From Empedobacter brevis NBRC 14943 = ATCC 43319 (GTDB taxonomy: Bacteria; Bacteroidota; Bacteroidia; Flavobacteriales; Weeksellaceae): DNA of 64,000 bases. Both the position numbers and the translations under genes were made by a program. The stretch is taken from NCBI RefSeq assembly GCF_000382425.1, contig NZ_KB908293.1:1-64000 (forward strand), read 5' to 3'. This document shows positions 1-8,795 of this stretch, in pieces. A model generated the notes under the pieces. It ran no database searches. It saw nothing but the letters and a program-made list of their open reading frames with translations, and was not told the DNA's origin. Every line of letters starts with the position of its first letter. Position 1 is the stretch's first letter.

Positions 1-68
1 AAATAATTTCCGGTATTTATAAGCTCCTATGTCAACTACAATACTACTCGTCTTTCGTATTGGGATTG

Positions 69-101
69 CAAATATACAACCCATTTTTCCGAAACTCCAA
101 A
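69..101 (-). promoter_or_regulatory. Bacteroidota promoter reading out of the left edge
   Basis: Read on the minus strand this is TTTG, 21 bases, then TATATTTG, matching the Bacteroidota -33 (TTTG) and -7 (TAnnTTTG) elements. Transcription would start near position 63 and run leftwards out of the window. The gene it serves is not visible; no clear start codon appears before the edge. Confidence 0.6.
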
Positions 102-328
102 CGAAATTTACATTTATTTTACACAAATACCCTAACTCATTGTTATATCGCTAAATATTTTTTAAAAAATCATAAATTAAAACCGAAAAGTGGCCGGATC
201 CCTGCTAAAACAAGCGCGAAATCTATAGAGGGTAAAACCAAAAAATGTCTAGCGATTTGTGATTATTCAACGAAAAGAGAGGAGAAATTCGGGTTATTGA
301 ATCGTGGAAGCATCGTGCTATTAACTAT

Positions 329-358
329 AAAAGGAGAACTTCATCGTTCTCCTTTTTT
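329..358. terminator. hairpin terminator, possibly bidirectional
   Basis: An 11-bp perfect stem (AAAAGGAGAAC with its complement) closes a 6-base loop and is followed by T residues on the plus strand; the stem ends also supply a U run on the minus strand. It lies about 95 bases beyond the folC stop, so it may end the folC transcript, or a plus-strand transcript of unknown nature. Confidence 0.65.
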
Positions 359-452
359 AGTTGAATACTAAATTATGGTTATCGTTTTAACTTGATACAA
401 ACAAACTGTTATTTTACTCTATTCAGATTAATATTTAACTTATATTCTAGAA

Positions 453-1673
453 TTAAATAACCTCAGCCACAACAAAAGTACTTCCTCCAATGTAAATCAT
501 ATCATTTTCAGATGCATTTTTCTTAGCTGCTAACAGAGCCTTTTCTACTGTATCAAAAAAATGTTTGTCTTTCATCTCTTCCGGAATGATTTTGTATAAT
601 TCGTCAATCGTATATTGACGAGGAACATCTGGTTGACAAAAATAGTAAGTTGCTTTTTTGGGAAAAAATTTCAAAATAGATAACACATCTTTATCGTTTA
701 CAAATCCTAAAACCAGATGCAGTTGATTATACGCTTGTTCGTTTATTTGTTTCGAAACTTCTACCAAACCATGAGGGTTATGTGCCGTGTCAGCTACAAT
801 TAAAGGATCATGACCTAAAACATCCCAACGTCCACGAAGGCTTGTATTTTTAACAACATTCAATAATCCATTTGAAATGTTTTCTCCAGAAATATTCCAG
901 TTTTGCTTCTGCAGTTGTTCAATTGCTGTTAAAACAGTACGTTTATTTTTGATTTGATAAGAACCTTTCAGATCTGAGGGCAAATCTTGAAAATGTTTAT
1001 CTTCTGCAAATAGTACATCTGCATTTCGTTCTTTTGAAATCTGTTCGAAAACAGATTTTGTTTCAGTAGTTGTCTCTCCAATCACTACAGCAGTATTTGG
1101 TTTAATGATCCCAGCTTTCTCTAAAGCAATTTTATCCAATGTATCGCCCAAAAACTGCGTATGATCTAATCCTATATTTGTAATTACAGAAAGTTCAGGC
1201 AAGATAATGTTTGTAGAGTCTAACCGTCCTCCTAAACCTGTTTCGATAATTGCAATATCTACTTTTTGTTGAGCAAAATATTCAAAAGCCATTGCTATTG
1301 CAATTTCGAAGAAAGAAGCTTTTTGCTGAATAATTTTTTCTTCATGCTTCTCTACAAAATTAATCACAAACTCTTCATCAACCATTACTCCATTTACACG
1401 AATACGCTCTCTAAAATCCTTTAAATGAGGAGAGGTTGTTAAACCTACTTTATAACCGGCTTCCTGAAAAATTGAAGCTAACATATGAGACGTACTTCCT
1501 TTACCATTTGTTCCTGCAATATGGACTGATTTAAATTTCTTTTGCGGATTCCCTAAATATTCGCACAAAGCAGTAATATTTGTTAAATCGGCTTTCATTG
1601 CAGATGCTCCTACGCGTTGAAACATTGGTAAATTTGTAAACAACCAATTGATTGTTTCTTGATACGTTCTCAT
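453..1673 (-). CDS. folC: dihydrofolate synthase / folylpolyglutamate synthase FolC
   Basis: Mur-ligase-family cytoplasmic enzyme that adds L-glutamate to dihydropteroate and extends the gamma-glutamyl tail of folates using ATP. The 406-residue protein has the P-loop GTNGKGS at residues 54-60, a TSPHL segment about 20 residues later and a GLDHTQFLGDT segment near 170 that are typical of FolC, and its length is normal for the family. It starts with ATG. A minus-strand -7-like box (1691-1698) lies just upstream, after the nhaA terminator, so it is probably transcribed on its own. Other folate and one-carbon genes in the window are folE, glyA and gcvH, not in the same operon. Confidence 0.96.
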   Translation of the reverse strand: MRTYQETINWLFTNLPMFQRVGASAMKADLTNITALCEYLGNPQKKFKSVHIAGTNGKGSTSHMLASIFQEAGYKVGLTTSPHLKDFRERIRVNGVMVDEEFVINFVEKHEEKIIQQKASFFEIAIAMAFEYFAQQKVDIAIIETGLGGRLDSTNIILPELSVITNIGLDHTQFLGDTLDKIALEKAGIIKPNTAVVIGETTTETKSVFEQISKERNADVLFAEDKHFQDLPSDLKGSYQIKNKRTVLTAIEQLQKQNWNISGENISNGLLNVVKNTSLRGRWDVLGHDPLIVADTAHNPHGLVEVSKQINEQAYNQLHLVLGFVNDKDVLSILKFFPKKATYYFCQPDVPRQYTIDELYKIIPEEMKDKHFFDTVEKALLAAKKNASENDMIYIGGSTFVVAEVI

Positions 1674-1690
1674 TTATTTAAAATTTTACA

Positions 1691-1698
1691 CGAAGATA
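1691..1698 (-). promoter_or_regulatory. -7 box for folC
   Basis: On the minus strand this reads TATCTTCG, one base from TAnnTTTG. The -33 position falls in the T-run of the nhaA terminator. The predicted transcript would have a leader of roughly 10-15 bases before the folC ATG. Confidence 0.45.
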
Positions 1699-1712
1699 CA
1701 ACGCGTAAGAAT

Positions 1713-1749
1713 AAAAAAATCGAATTCTTCTGAAGAAAAATTCGATTCT
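1713..1749 (-). terminator. terminator of nhaA
   Basis: Inverted repeat ATCGAATT...AATTCGAT with further pairing inside; on the minus strand it is followed by a run of seven T. It lies about 30 bases after the nhaA stop. Confidence 0.75.
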
Positions 1750-1775
1750 ATTCTTTAATTATGCTAACTTCTCAA

Positions 1776-2936
1776 TTAATCTGAATAATCTTGTCTTGTT
1801 GTTAATAAAATTCTTAATACGATAAAGCCAACGACTGCAGCCGTTAAAGATGCTACAAGAATCATCAGTTTTGCTTCATTTATATAACTTGGATCTTTAA
1901 ACGCTAGCATTGAAACAAAAATAGACATTGTAAATCCAATTCCTCCTAAGATACCAACTCCGAAAACGCGTTTAAAATTAACCGCCGTTGGCAATTCACA
2001 TAAACCTAATTTCACCGCTATAAAGGTAAACAATGTAATTCCAATTGGTTTTCCTACAACTAATCCTAAGAAAATACCTGTAGCCAAAGGGATACTAAAA
2101 TGTGACAATCCTCCTCCATCTATAGTAATTGCAGTATTTGCTAAAGCAAACAGAGGTAAAATAATAAATGCTACAGGAATATGTAAAGCGTTTTCCATTT
2201 TTGCAGAAAGAGATTTGGTGTCATCTTTTTCGAACGGAATGGTAAATGCCACCAAAACTCCGGCAATGGTTGCATGAATCCCTGAATGCAGCATAAACCA
2301 CCACACAGCAGTTCCACCAATAATATATGGAATCATATTTTTTACCTTCAGTTTATTCAAAGCAAAAAGCCCTAAGAGAATTACAATTGCAATTCCAAAC
2401 TGTGTGAAATCTAAAGGTAATTCCGGATTTGGGTAAAACAACGCAATGACTACAATCGCGCCTAAATCATCGATAACTGCTAAAGCTGTTAAAAAAACTT
2501 TTAACGATAAGGGTACACGATTTCCCAGCATTGTAATAATAGCTACAGCAAAAGCAATATCTGTCGCCATCGGAATACCAAAACCGTGAATTGTATCTGT
2601 TCCTTTATTCGCCAAAAAGAAAATAAATGCCGGGACTAACATTCCTCCCAATGCAGCAAACACCGGTAAAATTGCTTTTTTGGTATCTGATAATTCACCT
2701 ACAAAAACTTCTCTTTTTAATTCTAAACCGATTAAGAAAAAGAAGATCGCCATTAGTCCGTCATTTATCCAATGCGCAAATGAATGTCCAAACATATCCA
2801 CTTGCCAAATGGAATCATAAGATTCAGCAAATGGTGAATTGGCTAATAATAATGAGAAGGCGGTACAGAAAATAAGTAAAATTCCTCCTGAAGTCTGGCT
2901 ATGAAAAAATTTGTTAAAAAGTTTCGAAACGATCAT
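1776..2936 (-). CDS. nhaA: Na+/H+ antiporter NhaA
   Basis: Inner-membrane antiporter that expels Na+ in exchange for H+ and supports pH and salt homeostasis. The 386-residue protein is made of about 12 hydrophobic segments. It keeps the two functional motifs of the family: ATD at 124-126 (counterpart of E. coli Asp133) and the paired aspartates in AVIDDLGA at 156-157 (counterparts of Asp163/Asp164). Length is normal for NhaA. It starts with ATG, stands alone between folC and a convergent-free gap, and has its own downstream terminator. Identification rests on these motifs and is secure. Confidence 0.96.
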   Translation of the reverse strand: MIVSKLFNKFFHSQTSGGILLIFCTAFSLLLANSPFAESYDSIWQVDMFGHSFAHWINDGLMAIFFFLIGLELKREVFVGELSDTKKAILPVFAALGGMLVPAFIFFLANKGTDTIHGFGIPMATDIAFAVAIITMLGNRVPLSLKVFLTALAVIDDLGAIVVIALFYPNPELPLDFTQFGIAIVILLGLFALNKLKVKNMIPYIIGGTAVWWFMLHSGIHATIAGVLVAFTIPFEKDDTKSLSAKMENALHIPVAFIILPLFALANTAITIDGGGLSHFSIPLATGIFLGLVVGKPIGITLFTFIAVKLGLCELPTAVNFKRVFGVGILGGIGFTMSIFVSMLAFKDPSYINEAKLMILVASLTAAVVGFIVLRILLTTRQDYSD

Positions 2937-3027
2937 TTATTCTTTTTTTAGTTCGGTAAAAGTAATGCAGCCGTTTTTAATTGCCTAATCCTAATCGTAC
3001 AATAAAGTGTAAATTATCCATGAACTT

Positions 3028-4242
3028 CTAAATAATTTTCAAAATACTTTTTTGATACCAGTTACTAAAATTGAATATTTTTTCCATGACAACAATGAAA
3101 CCCAATGGTAGAATGAACAGCATATAATGTTCACTTTCGATAATAAAATAGCTACAAAACAGCAGAAATCTAAGATGTTCTAAATACGGCAACCATCTTT
3201 TTTGTTCCAACTGTGCACCAATATTAATTAATGAAATCAACACAAATGCGGTAAAAGAAATTTTTGTGAATTCATCGAATTTCTCAAAATAGTACGTCAG
3301 GGCAATCATCATGGCAAACGATAAAATAAGTTGTCCATTAATGTATCCTTTGTATTTAAAATTATAACTTTCCGATTTATTTTTTGACAACCATTTTTTC
3401 TCTATCACCGGCCTAATTTCCTGATCCATAACTGCCGGACTGCCAAAATAAATGATTAATTTTTCTTTGATTGATGATTTTCTTTTTGCAGCTTCATACA
3501 GCTCAAAATAATAATGAAAATGTTGCCACAGAAAACTATAACTATTAATAGGATGGGTTAAACCATATTTCGGCTTTTCTTCTTCTTTCTGAAACGTTCC
3601 AAATAATTTGTCCCAAAAAACGAAGACATCGCCATAATTCTTGTCTAAATACTTTTCGTCTGAGGCATGATGAACGCCATGCAAAGAAGGAGTAATAAAA
3701 ATATATTCCAACCACCTTTGCTTCTCTAACATCTGCGTATGTGTAAAAAAAGAATACACTCCATGTACAACCAAAATTGTCATAACCAAATTCGGATGAA
3801 ACCCTATAAAGGGTAATACACACCAAAATACATTTCGTATAATTGCTTGTAATGTTGTGATACGTGCTGCAACTGTAAAATTAAATTCTTCAGATTGATG
3901 ATGAACAATATGTGCACCCCAAAAAATATTCACTTCATGTCCTAATCGATGATACCAATACCAAACAAAATCTGTTGCTAAAAGCATCAATATCCAGATC
4001 CACCAAGCATTTGAAATCTCTAAAAGGCGATAATTTTCATATATCCAATTATACAATTGATAAAAGCTGGCTGTGATAAATAGATTTAACAATCGTTCTG
4101 CAATTCCAATTGAAATATTAGAAATTGAACTCTCATATTTATAAATATTCTTTAATTTTTTCCTTTTTACTACAGCATATTCTAACCATAGAAACAGAAA
4201 AAAGGCGGGTAAAGCGAATGCTAAATATTCAGGATGATTCAT
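3028..4242 (-). CDS. sterol desaturase / fatty acid hydroxylase family membrane protein
   Basis: Integral membrane di-iron oxygenase of the fatty acid hydroxylase superfamily (PF04116 type). The 404-residue protein has several N-terminal membrane helices and the three histidine clusters that bind iron: HRLGH at 98-102, HIVHH at 111-115 and HGVHH at 188-192, with more membrane helices in the C-terminal third (about 305-395), as in alkylglycerol monooxygenase-like members. The substrate is probably a lipid but cannot be read from sequence. It begins 2 bases after the stop of the upstream alpha/beta hydrolase, so the two are cotranscribed and may act on related lipids (inference). Confidence 0.88.
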   Translation of the reverse strand: MNHPEYLAFALPAFFLFLWLEYAVVKRKKLKNIYKYESSISNISIGIAERLLNLFITASFYQLYNWIYENYRLLEISNAWWIWILMLLATDFVWYWYHRLGHEVNIFWGAHIVHHQSEEFNFTVAARITTLQAIIRNVFWCVLPFIGFHPNLVMTILVVHGVYSFFTHTQMLEKQRWLEYIFITPSLHGVHHASDEKYLDKNYGDVFVFWDKLFGTFQKEEEKPKYGLTHPINSYSFLWQHFHYYFELYEAAKRKSSIKEKLIIYFGSPAVMDQEIRPVIEKKWLSKNKSESYNFKYKGYINGQLILSFAMMIALTYYFEKFDEFTKISFTAFVLISLINIGAQLEQKRWLPYLEHLRFLLFCSYFIIESEHYMLFILPLGFIVVMEKIFNFSNWYQKSILKII

Positions 4243-4244
4243 AC

Positions 4245-4958
4245 TTACGCCGTTAAAAACTGATTAATATATTCATTGAAAATCACAGGTTGTTCCATCA
4301 TCGGAACATGGCCACACCGATCTATAAACGCTAATCTTGCGTTGGGCAAATGGGTATAAAATTCTTCTGCTACATCCGGAGGAGTAACAATATCCTGCTT
4401 TCCCCATACCAATAATACAGGTTGATTTATTTTATGCAACAAATGTTTTAAATTTTGCCGTTTCGCATCTCTCGCAATAGAGATAATAGACAACGCTTTC
4501 GTCGGTGTATTTGCTGTAGAAAAAACATCATCGACTAATTCTTTCGTTACAACATCTTTCGTCTCGAAGATTTCTTCTACTTTATTTTTAATATAGTTGT
4601 AATCTCTTATGCGAACAAAAGATGCCTGTAAATTATTTTCATATAATCCCGAACTACCTGCAAGTATTAATTTATTGACAAGGGTCGGATGGGCTAAAGC
4701 ATACAACAATGCGAGATGCCCGCCTAAAGAATTCCCAATTAAAATAGGGTGATGAATATGATTAGCTTCGATATAATCTTCTAAAAAATGGACCAATGAT
4801 TGAAGCGAATTTCTTTTTAGCTGATTAGAAAACAATGGTAAAGTTGGTGTAAAAACATTGTAATCTTTTTCTAAATTTTTGATCACATCTTCCCAATTGC
4901 TAAGGCTTCCGAACAAGCCATGCAATAAAATAATATCTTTATTTTTTTCGTATTTCAT
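4245..4958 (-). CDS. alpha/beta hydrolase
   Basis: Cytoplasmic alpha/beta-fold hydrolase of 237 residues, no signal peptide. It shows the oxyanion HGLFG motif near residues 13-17, the nucleophile elbow GNSLGG at 75-80 (Ser77), the acid in WGKQD (Asp189) and the catalytic His in CGHVPM (His217), a complete triad. Proteins of this type hydrolyse esters or C-C bonds; the substrate is unknown. First gene of a two-gene unit with the downstream membrane hydroxylase (2-base gap). It could be annotated as a MhpC-like or esterase-type hydrolase, but sequence alone does not decide. Confidence 0.88.
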   Translation of the reverse strand: MKYEKNKDIILLHGLFGSLSNWEDVIKNLEKDYNVFTPTLPLFSNQLKRNSLQSLVHFLEDYIEANHIHHPILIGNSLGGHLALLYALAHPTLVNKLILAGSSGLYENNLQASFVRIRDYNYIKNKVEEIFETKDVVTKELVDDVFSTANTPTKALSIISIARDAKRQNLKHLLHKINQPVLLVWGKQDIVTPPDVAEEFYTHLPNARLAFIDRCGHVPMMEQPVIFNEYINQFLTA

Positions 4959-5027
4959 CCTACATTTATTCTTGGTAACAAGACAAATGTAAATAAAATA
5001 TTTAAAACTCTATTAATTATATAGATT

Positions 5028-6086
5028 TTATAGATTATATATTATTCCTGAAGAATGATCTCTTGAAGCTCCTGTTACCGATGCCAAACAATTTATTTCG
5101 TTATTTAAACGGCGATATCCTAGAAAAGCAAAAATCAATGCTTCTTTGAAGTCAATTAAACTATCGGTTGGAACGATGATTTCGATCCCGCACAATTCTC
5201 GTAATCGGTTCATAAAAAATAAATTTCGAACTCCTCCCCCGGTTATCAACACATTGTTAATATCGTATTCAGTAAAGATTTTATGAATTTGAATTGCAAA
5301 GTGCTCAACGCAACTTCTTAACTTATCTTCGGTTGAGATCTCGTACTTATCAACAATTGTTAAAAACTTAGCTTCTACCCATTCAAATCCCAATGATTTT
5401 GGAAAAGGTTGTTGATAAAACTGAAGTTGATTTAATTCCTCCACCAAATCTTGATGAACATCTCCTTGTTTCGAAAGTGCTCCATTCTTATCATATTCAA
5501 GCCCCTCCAATTTTGAATAATGGTTCAATACAATATTAACAGGGCAAATATCAAATGCAATTCGCTTATTATTTCTGTTCAGCGAAATGTTTGAAAATCC
5601 CCCAAGGTTTAAACAAGCATCATACTGATGAAACAACAATTCGTCACCAATCGGAACCAAAGGTGCACCTTGTCCTCCAAGAATAACATCCTGTGTCCGA
5701 AAATCACACACGACTTTCTGGAAACACCGGGAAGCAATTGCAGCTCCATTCCCTATTTGCAATGTAAAAGAATGTTGTGGCTGATGAAAAATGGTTTGCC
5801 CGTGAGAAGAAACAAAATCAACTTTCTGAATGTTATGCTTTTGCATAAACTCAGCGACCTGGTCACCAAGAAAATAGCCGAATTCAACATCTAACTTACC
5901 CAAGTCCATCGCAGCATATTGATAAGCTTCAGTTAATTTCGTCCGCCAATCTGATGTGTAATAAATGGTTTCTGCCTCTAGGATTTCAAACGAATCAGTG
6001 TTCTCAAACCTAACATAACAAATATCCAAACCATCTAATGAGGTTCCAGACATTAAGCCGATACAAAAAGTAGGATTTTTCATCAT
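5028..6086 (-). CDS. anmK: anhydro-N-acetylmuramic acid kinase
   Basis: Cytoplasmic kinase of peptidoglycan recycling: it opens the 1,6-anhydro ring of anhMurNAc and phosphorylates it, giving MurNAc-6-phosphate. The 352-residue protein starts with the family signature GLMSGTSLDGLD (about residues 10-21), has the SSHGQT segment, and LITGGGVRNLFFMNRL near 280-295 in the second half of the ASKHA fold. Two adjacent ATG codons are possible; the difference is one residue. A TAnnTTCG-like box at 6124-6131 on the minus strand may be its promoter. No murQ or amidase gene is next to it. Confidence 0.95.
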   Translation of the reverse strand: MMKNPTFCIGLMSGTSLDGLDICYVRFENTDSFEILEAETIYYTSDWRTKLTEAYQYAAMDLGKLDVEFGYFLGDQVAEFMQKHNIQKVDFVSSHGQTIFHQPQHSFTLQIGNGAAIASRCFQKVVCDFRTQDVILGGQGAPLVPIGDELLFHQYDACLNLGGFSNISLNRNNKRIAFDICPVNIVLNHYSKLEGLEYDKNGALSKQGDVHQDLVEELNQLQFYQQPFPKSLGFEWVEAKFLTIVDKYEISTEDKLRSCVEHFAIQIHKIFTEYDINNVLITGGGVRNLFFMNRLRELCGIEIIVPTDSLIDFKEALIFAFLGYRRLNNEINCLASVTGASRDHSSGIIYNL

Positions 6087-6220
6087 GTAAATTTAATGAG
6101 AGTATTTGATAGTAGATGAATCCCGAAGTTAGAAATTCGGAATTCGTTTCAGCATCACATTGAAAGATTCCTCAATATGCTCGGAAAGACAACGAAATTA
6201 TTACGCGTTACTCAAAACTT

Positions 6221-6312
6221 AAAACGCGTTAGGGATAGAAGTGAAAATCCTTTGTTTGTTTTTTTTCAACAAACAAAGATTGTAACGTATAGCCCGACCG
6301 AAGGGAACGCCC
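6221..6312 (+). ncRNA. candidate structured intergenic RNA or repeat
   Basis: A GGGATAGAAGTG segment precedes a strong hairpin (TTTGTTTG pairing with CAAACAAA across a T-rich loop, about 6251-6277), followed by GTATAGCCCGACCGAAGGGAACGCCC-like sequence at 6286-6312. I recall that blocks of this general design (GGGATAG..., a long A/T hairpin, then ATAGCCCGACC...GGGAACGCCC) recur between genes in many flavobacterial genomes; whether this equals a named Rfam family such as Flavo-1 I cannot tell. The strand is uncertain. Confidence 0.45.
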
Positions 6313-6400
6313 AAACAAAATACATCTTCGTGAATAAATTGTTGATGAAATTTATGATAATGTTCTCTATAAGTTGGTTTTAAATGAAGAGATAATATCT

Positions 6401-6408
6401 TATATTTG
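6401..6408 (+). promoter_or_regulatory. -7 box for glyA
   Basis: TATATTTG, a perfect TAnnTTTG, preceded at 19 bases by TTTT. A TTG codon inside this box opens a longer frame in phase with glyA, but transcription would begin after it, so the true start is the ATG at 6433. Confidence 0.65.
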
Positions 6409-6432
6409 AAAGATAATATACAAACAATAAAC

Positions 6433-7707
6433 ATGGCACATGATGTAATCTTCGATTTGATTGAAGAAGAAAAAGAAAGACAATTAAACGGAATTGAATT
6501 AATCGCGTCAGAAAACTTTGTTTCTGACAATGTAATGCGCGCGATGGGTTCTGTTTTAACAAATAAATATGCAGAAGGTTACCCAGGAAAACGTTACTAC
6601 GGAGGTTGTGAAGTAGTAGATGAAGTAGAAACGATCGCTATTGAGCGTTTGAAAGCTTTATTCAACGCAGAATATGCAAACGTACAACCACATTCAGGTT
6701 CTCAAGCAAATGCTGCAGTTTATTTGGCTTGTTTAAAACCGGGAGATAAAATCTTAGGATTCGATTTATCACATGGTGGGCATTTAACACACGGTTCTCC
6801 TGTTAATTTTTCTGGCTTAACGTATCAAACTTCTTTCTACGGTGTAGATAAAGAAACCGGACGTATCGATTACGAAGCAATGGCTGAAACTGCACGTAAA
6901 GAAAAACCTCAAATGATTATTTGTGGTGCTTCTGCTTATTCTCGCGACATCGATTATGCTAAATTCCGTGAAGTGGCAGACGAAGTGGGCGCTTTATTAT
7001 TGGCCGATATCTCTCATCCTGCCGGATTGATTGCTCGTGGAATTTTAAACGATCCGATGCCTCATTGTCATATCGTGACAACAACAACACACAAAACTTT
7101 ACGTGGACCTCGCGGCGGAGTAATTATGATGGGAAAAGATTTTGAAAATCCTTGGGGAGCGAAGACACCTAAAGGAGAAGTAAAAATGATGTCTCAAATT
7201 TTGAACGGTGCTGTTTTCCCGGGAACACAAGGTGGTCCTTTAGAACATGTAATTGCATCTAAAGCGGTTGCTTTTGAAGAAGCTTTGTCTGACGGTTACA
7301 TGGATTATATCGTACAAGTTGTGAAAAATGCAAAAGCTTTGGCTGCTGCCTTAGTGGCAAAAGGTTACGATATTGTTTCGGGAGGAACGGACAATCACTG
7401 TATGTTAATCGATTTACGTAACAAAGGAATTTCAGGAAAACAAGCAGAGAATGCATTGGTACTAGCGGAAATTACATGCAACAAAAACATGGTCCCTTTT
7501 GATGACAAATCACCTTTCGTAACATCTGGTATTCGTTTAGGAACTGCTGCTATCACGACAAGAGGTTTAGTTGAAACCGATATGCAGACAGTTGCAGATT
7601 TGATTGACGAAGTTTTAATGAACATCGATAATGAAGAAGTTATTGATGGAGTTGCAGACCGTGTAAACGACTTTATGTCTTCTCGACCTTTGTTTCAGAT
7701 GAAATAA
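6433..7707 (+). CDS. glyA: serine hydroxymethyltransferase
   Basis: PLP enzyme that interconverts serine and glycine while charging tetrahydrofolate with a one-carbon unit. 424 residues from the chosen ATG; the start IFDLIEEE near residues 6-13 and [11 protein letters not shown] at 21-31 match the family, and the PLP lysine lies in [14 protein letters not shown] (Lys221). A longer in-frame version starting at TTG 6406 would begin inside the -7 promoter box, so I reject it. Monocistronic: own promoter and a terminator at 7738-7768. Functionally linked to the glycine cleavage protein GcvH and folate genes elsewhere in the window. Confidence 0.97.
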   Translation: MAHDVIFDLIEEEKERQLNGIELIASENFVSDNVMRAMGSVLTNKYAEGYPGKRYYGGCEVVDEVETIAIERLKALFNAEYANVQPHSGSQANAAVYLACLKPGDKILGFDLSHGGHLTHGSPVNFSGLTYQTSFYGVDKETGRIDYEAMAETARKEKPQMIICGASAYSRDIDYAKFREVADEVGALLLADISHPAGLIARGILNDPMPHCHIVTTTTHKTLRGPRGGVIMMGKDFENPWGAKTPKGEVKMMSQILNGAVFPGTQGGPLEHVIASKAVAFEEALSDGYMDYIVQVVKNAKALAAALVAKGYDIVSGGTDNHCMLIDLRNKGISGKQAENALVLAEITCNKNMVPFDDKSPFVTSGIRLGTAAITTRGLVETDMQTVADLIDEVLMNIDNEEVIDGVADRVNDFMSSRPLFQMK

Positions 7708-7737
7708 ATTGAATGTTAAAAATTCATTGAGATAATA

Positions 7738-7768
7738 GAAAAGCCTTGAACAGTGTTCAGGGCTTTTT
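7738..7768 (+). terminator. terminator of glyA
   Basis: AAAGCCTTGAACA paired with TGTTCAGGGCTTT (one G-U type mismatch) and followed by T residues, about 30 bases after the glyA stop. Confidence 0.75.
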
Positions 7769-7831
7769 AGTTGATACAATTAAAGTAAAAAGTCTTCATA
7801 AATAATCATACTAAACGAAAAACAATATTGC

Positions 7832-7867
7832 AAAAAAAAAGCAACCTCTATAAAAGAGATTGCTTTT
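7832..7867 (-). terminator. terminator of the ATP synthase operon
   Basis: AAGCAATCTCT and AGAGGTTGCTT pair on the minus strand and are followed by a run of nine T. It lies about 30 bases after the atpG stop and ends the atp transcript. Confidence 0.8.
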
Positions 7868-7898
7868 GATATTTAAAATAAGATAAAAGTCGTTTGTC

Positions 7899-8768
7899 TT
7901 ACGCATTCAATGCTTCTGCTCCACCAACGATCTCTAATATCTCGTTTGTAATAGCAGCTTGACGAGCTTTATTGTATTGGATTTTCAAGTTTTTCTGTAA
8001 CTCGCTTGCGTTGTCTGTTGCTTTGTGCATTGCAGTCATACGGGCACCGTGTTCAGAAGCATTAGCATCTAATACCGCTTTGAATAATTGCGTTTTTAAC
8101 GTTTGAGGAATTAAATCTTTCAAGATTTCTTCCTTAGAAGGATTGAAGATATAATCTAACTCAGCTGTGTTAGCTTTCTCTTCTGTTTTATCTAAAACAA
8201 CTGGTAAGAATTGTTCATTTTGAACGATTTGTACCGCTGCATTTTGAAATTGGTTGTAAATAATTCTGATTTGATCAAATTGACCTTCTTCAAATTTAGC
8301 AACTAAATCATCTGCAATCTCAGCTACATCTGCAAAATTTAAATTATCCCAAATGCTTGATGCATTTTTGTAGATTGATTGAGATTTTTTGAACGTTTCG
8401 TATGCTTTTTTACCAATTGTTAAAAGCTCTACTTCTTTACCGGCTAATTCATCAGCCAACAAAGCATTTACTTTTTTGATAATACTTGAATTGTATCCTC
8501 CACATAAACCTCTGTTTGAGTTAATAATGACTAAAAGTACTTTATTAACTTCGCGTTCTTCTGTTAATGCTCCTCCTACTTCAACTTCTAAAGTAGAACT
8601 TACATTTTGTAAAAGTTCACGTAATTTATCTGCATAAGGACGTAACTGAACGATTGAATCTGTAGCACGTTTCAATTTAGCAGCAGATACTAATTTCATA
8701 GCACTTGTAATCTGCATTGTAGAACCTACAGAAGTAATCCGGTTACGTATATCTTTTAAATTTGCCAT
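7899..8768 (-). CDS. atpG: ATP synthase F1 gamma subunit
   Basis: Central stalk of F1; its coiled coil rotates inside the alpha3beta3 head and couples it to the c-ring. 289 residues, with the conserved N-terminal helix (DIRNRITSVGSTMQITSAMKLVSAAKL, residues 6-32, MQIT/AMKLV core), the SNRGLCGGYN segment near 84-93 and the C-terminal helix with ARQAAITNEILEIVGGAEAL. Last gene of the operon; an intercistronic hairpin separates it from atpA. No atpD (beta) or atpC (epsilon) follows, which is the usual split arrangement in this phylum. Confidence 0.97.
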   Translation of the reverse strand: MANLKDIRNRITSVGSTMQITSAMKLVSAAKLKRATDSIVQLRPYADKLRELLQNVSSTLEVEVGGALTEEREVNKVLLVIINSNRGLCGGYNSSIIKKVNALLADELAGKEVELLTIGKKAYETFKKSQSIYKNASSIWDNLNFADVAEIADDLVAKFEEGQFDQIRIIYNQFQNAAVQIVQNEQFLPVVLDKTEEKANTAELDYIFNPSKEEILKDLIPQTLKTQLFKAVLDANASEHGARMTAMHKATDNASELQKNLKIQYNKARQAAITNEILEIVGGAEALNA

Positions 8769-8795
8769 AATTCTATTTGAGATGAAGGATGAAAA

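Larger units (their letters stand above)
1..452. other. gene-free left edge
   Basis: No open frame here looks like a real protein. A plus-strand frame of about 100 codons across 60-371 has no family resemblance, starts inside a promoter-like box and ends in a terminator hairpin, so I do not call it. The stretch at 180-330 is less AT-rich than its flanks and could belong to an untranslated RNA or a decayed gene; I see no tRNA or rRNA signature. The only supported elements are the minus-strand promoter at 69-101 and the hairpin at 329-358. Confidence 0.5.
6087..6432. other. intergenic region between anmK and glyA
   Basis: Divergent gap of about 345 bases with no protein gene. It holds a possible anmK promoter near 6124-6131, an ACGCGTT/AACGCGT inverted repeat at 6203-6229, a structured element at 6221-6312 listed separately, and the glyA promoter box at 6401-6408. 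Confidence 0.6.

Noticed and set aside
60-371. 103-codon plus-strand frame at the left edge
   Set aside because: Its start lies inside a minus-strand promoter, its residue pattern is not protein-like, and its last codons form a terminator hairpin.
6406-6432. Longer GlyA starting at TTG 6406
   Set aside because: The TTG is inside the -7 promoter box; the ATG at 6433 gives the family-typical N-terminus.
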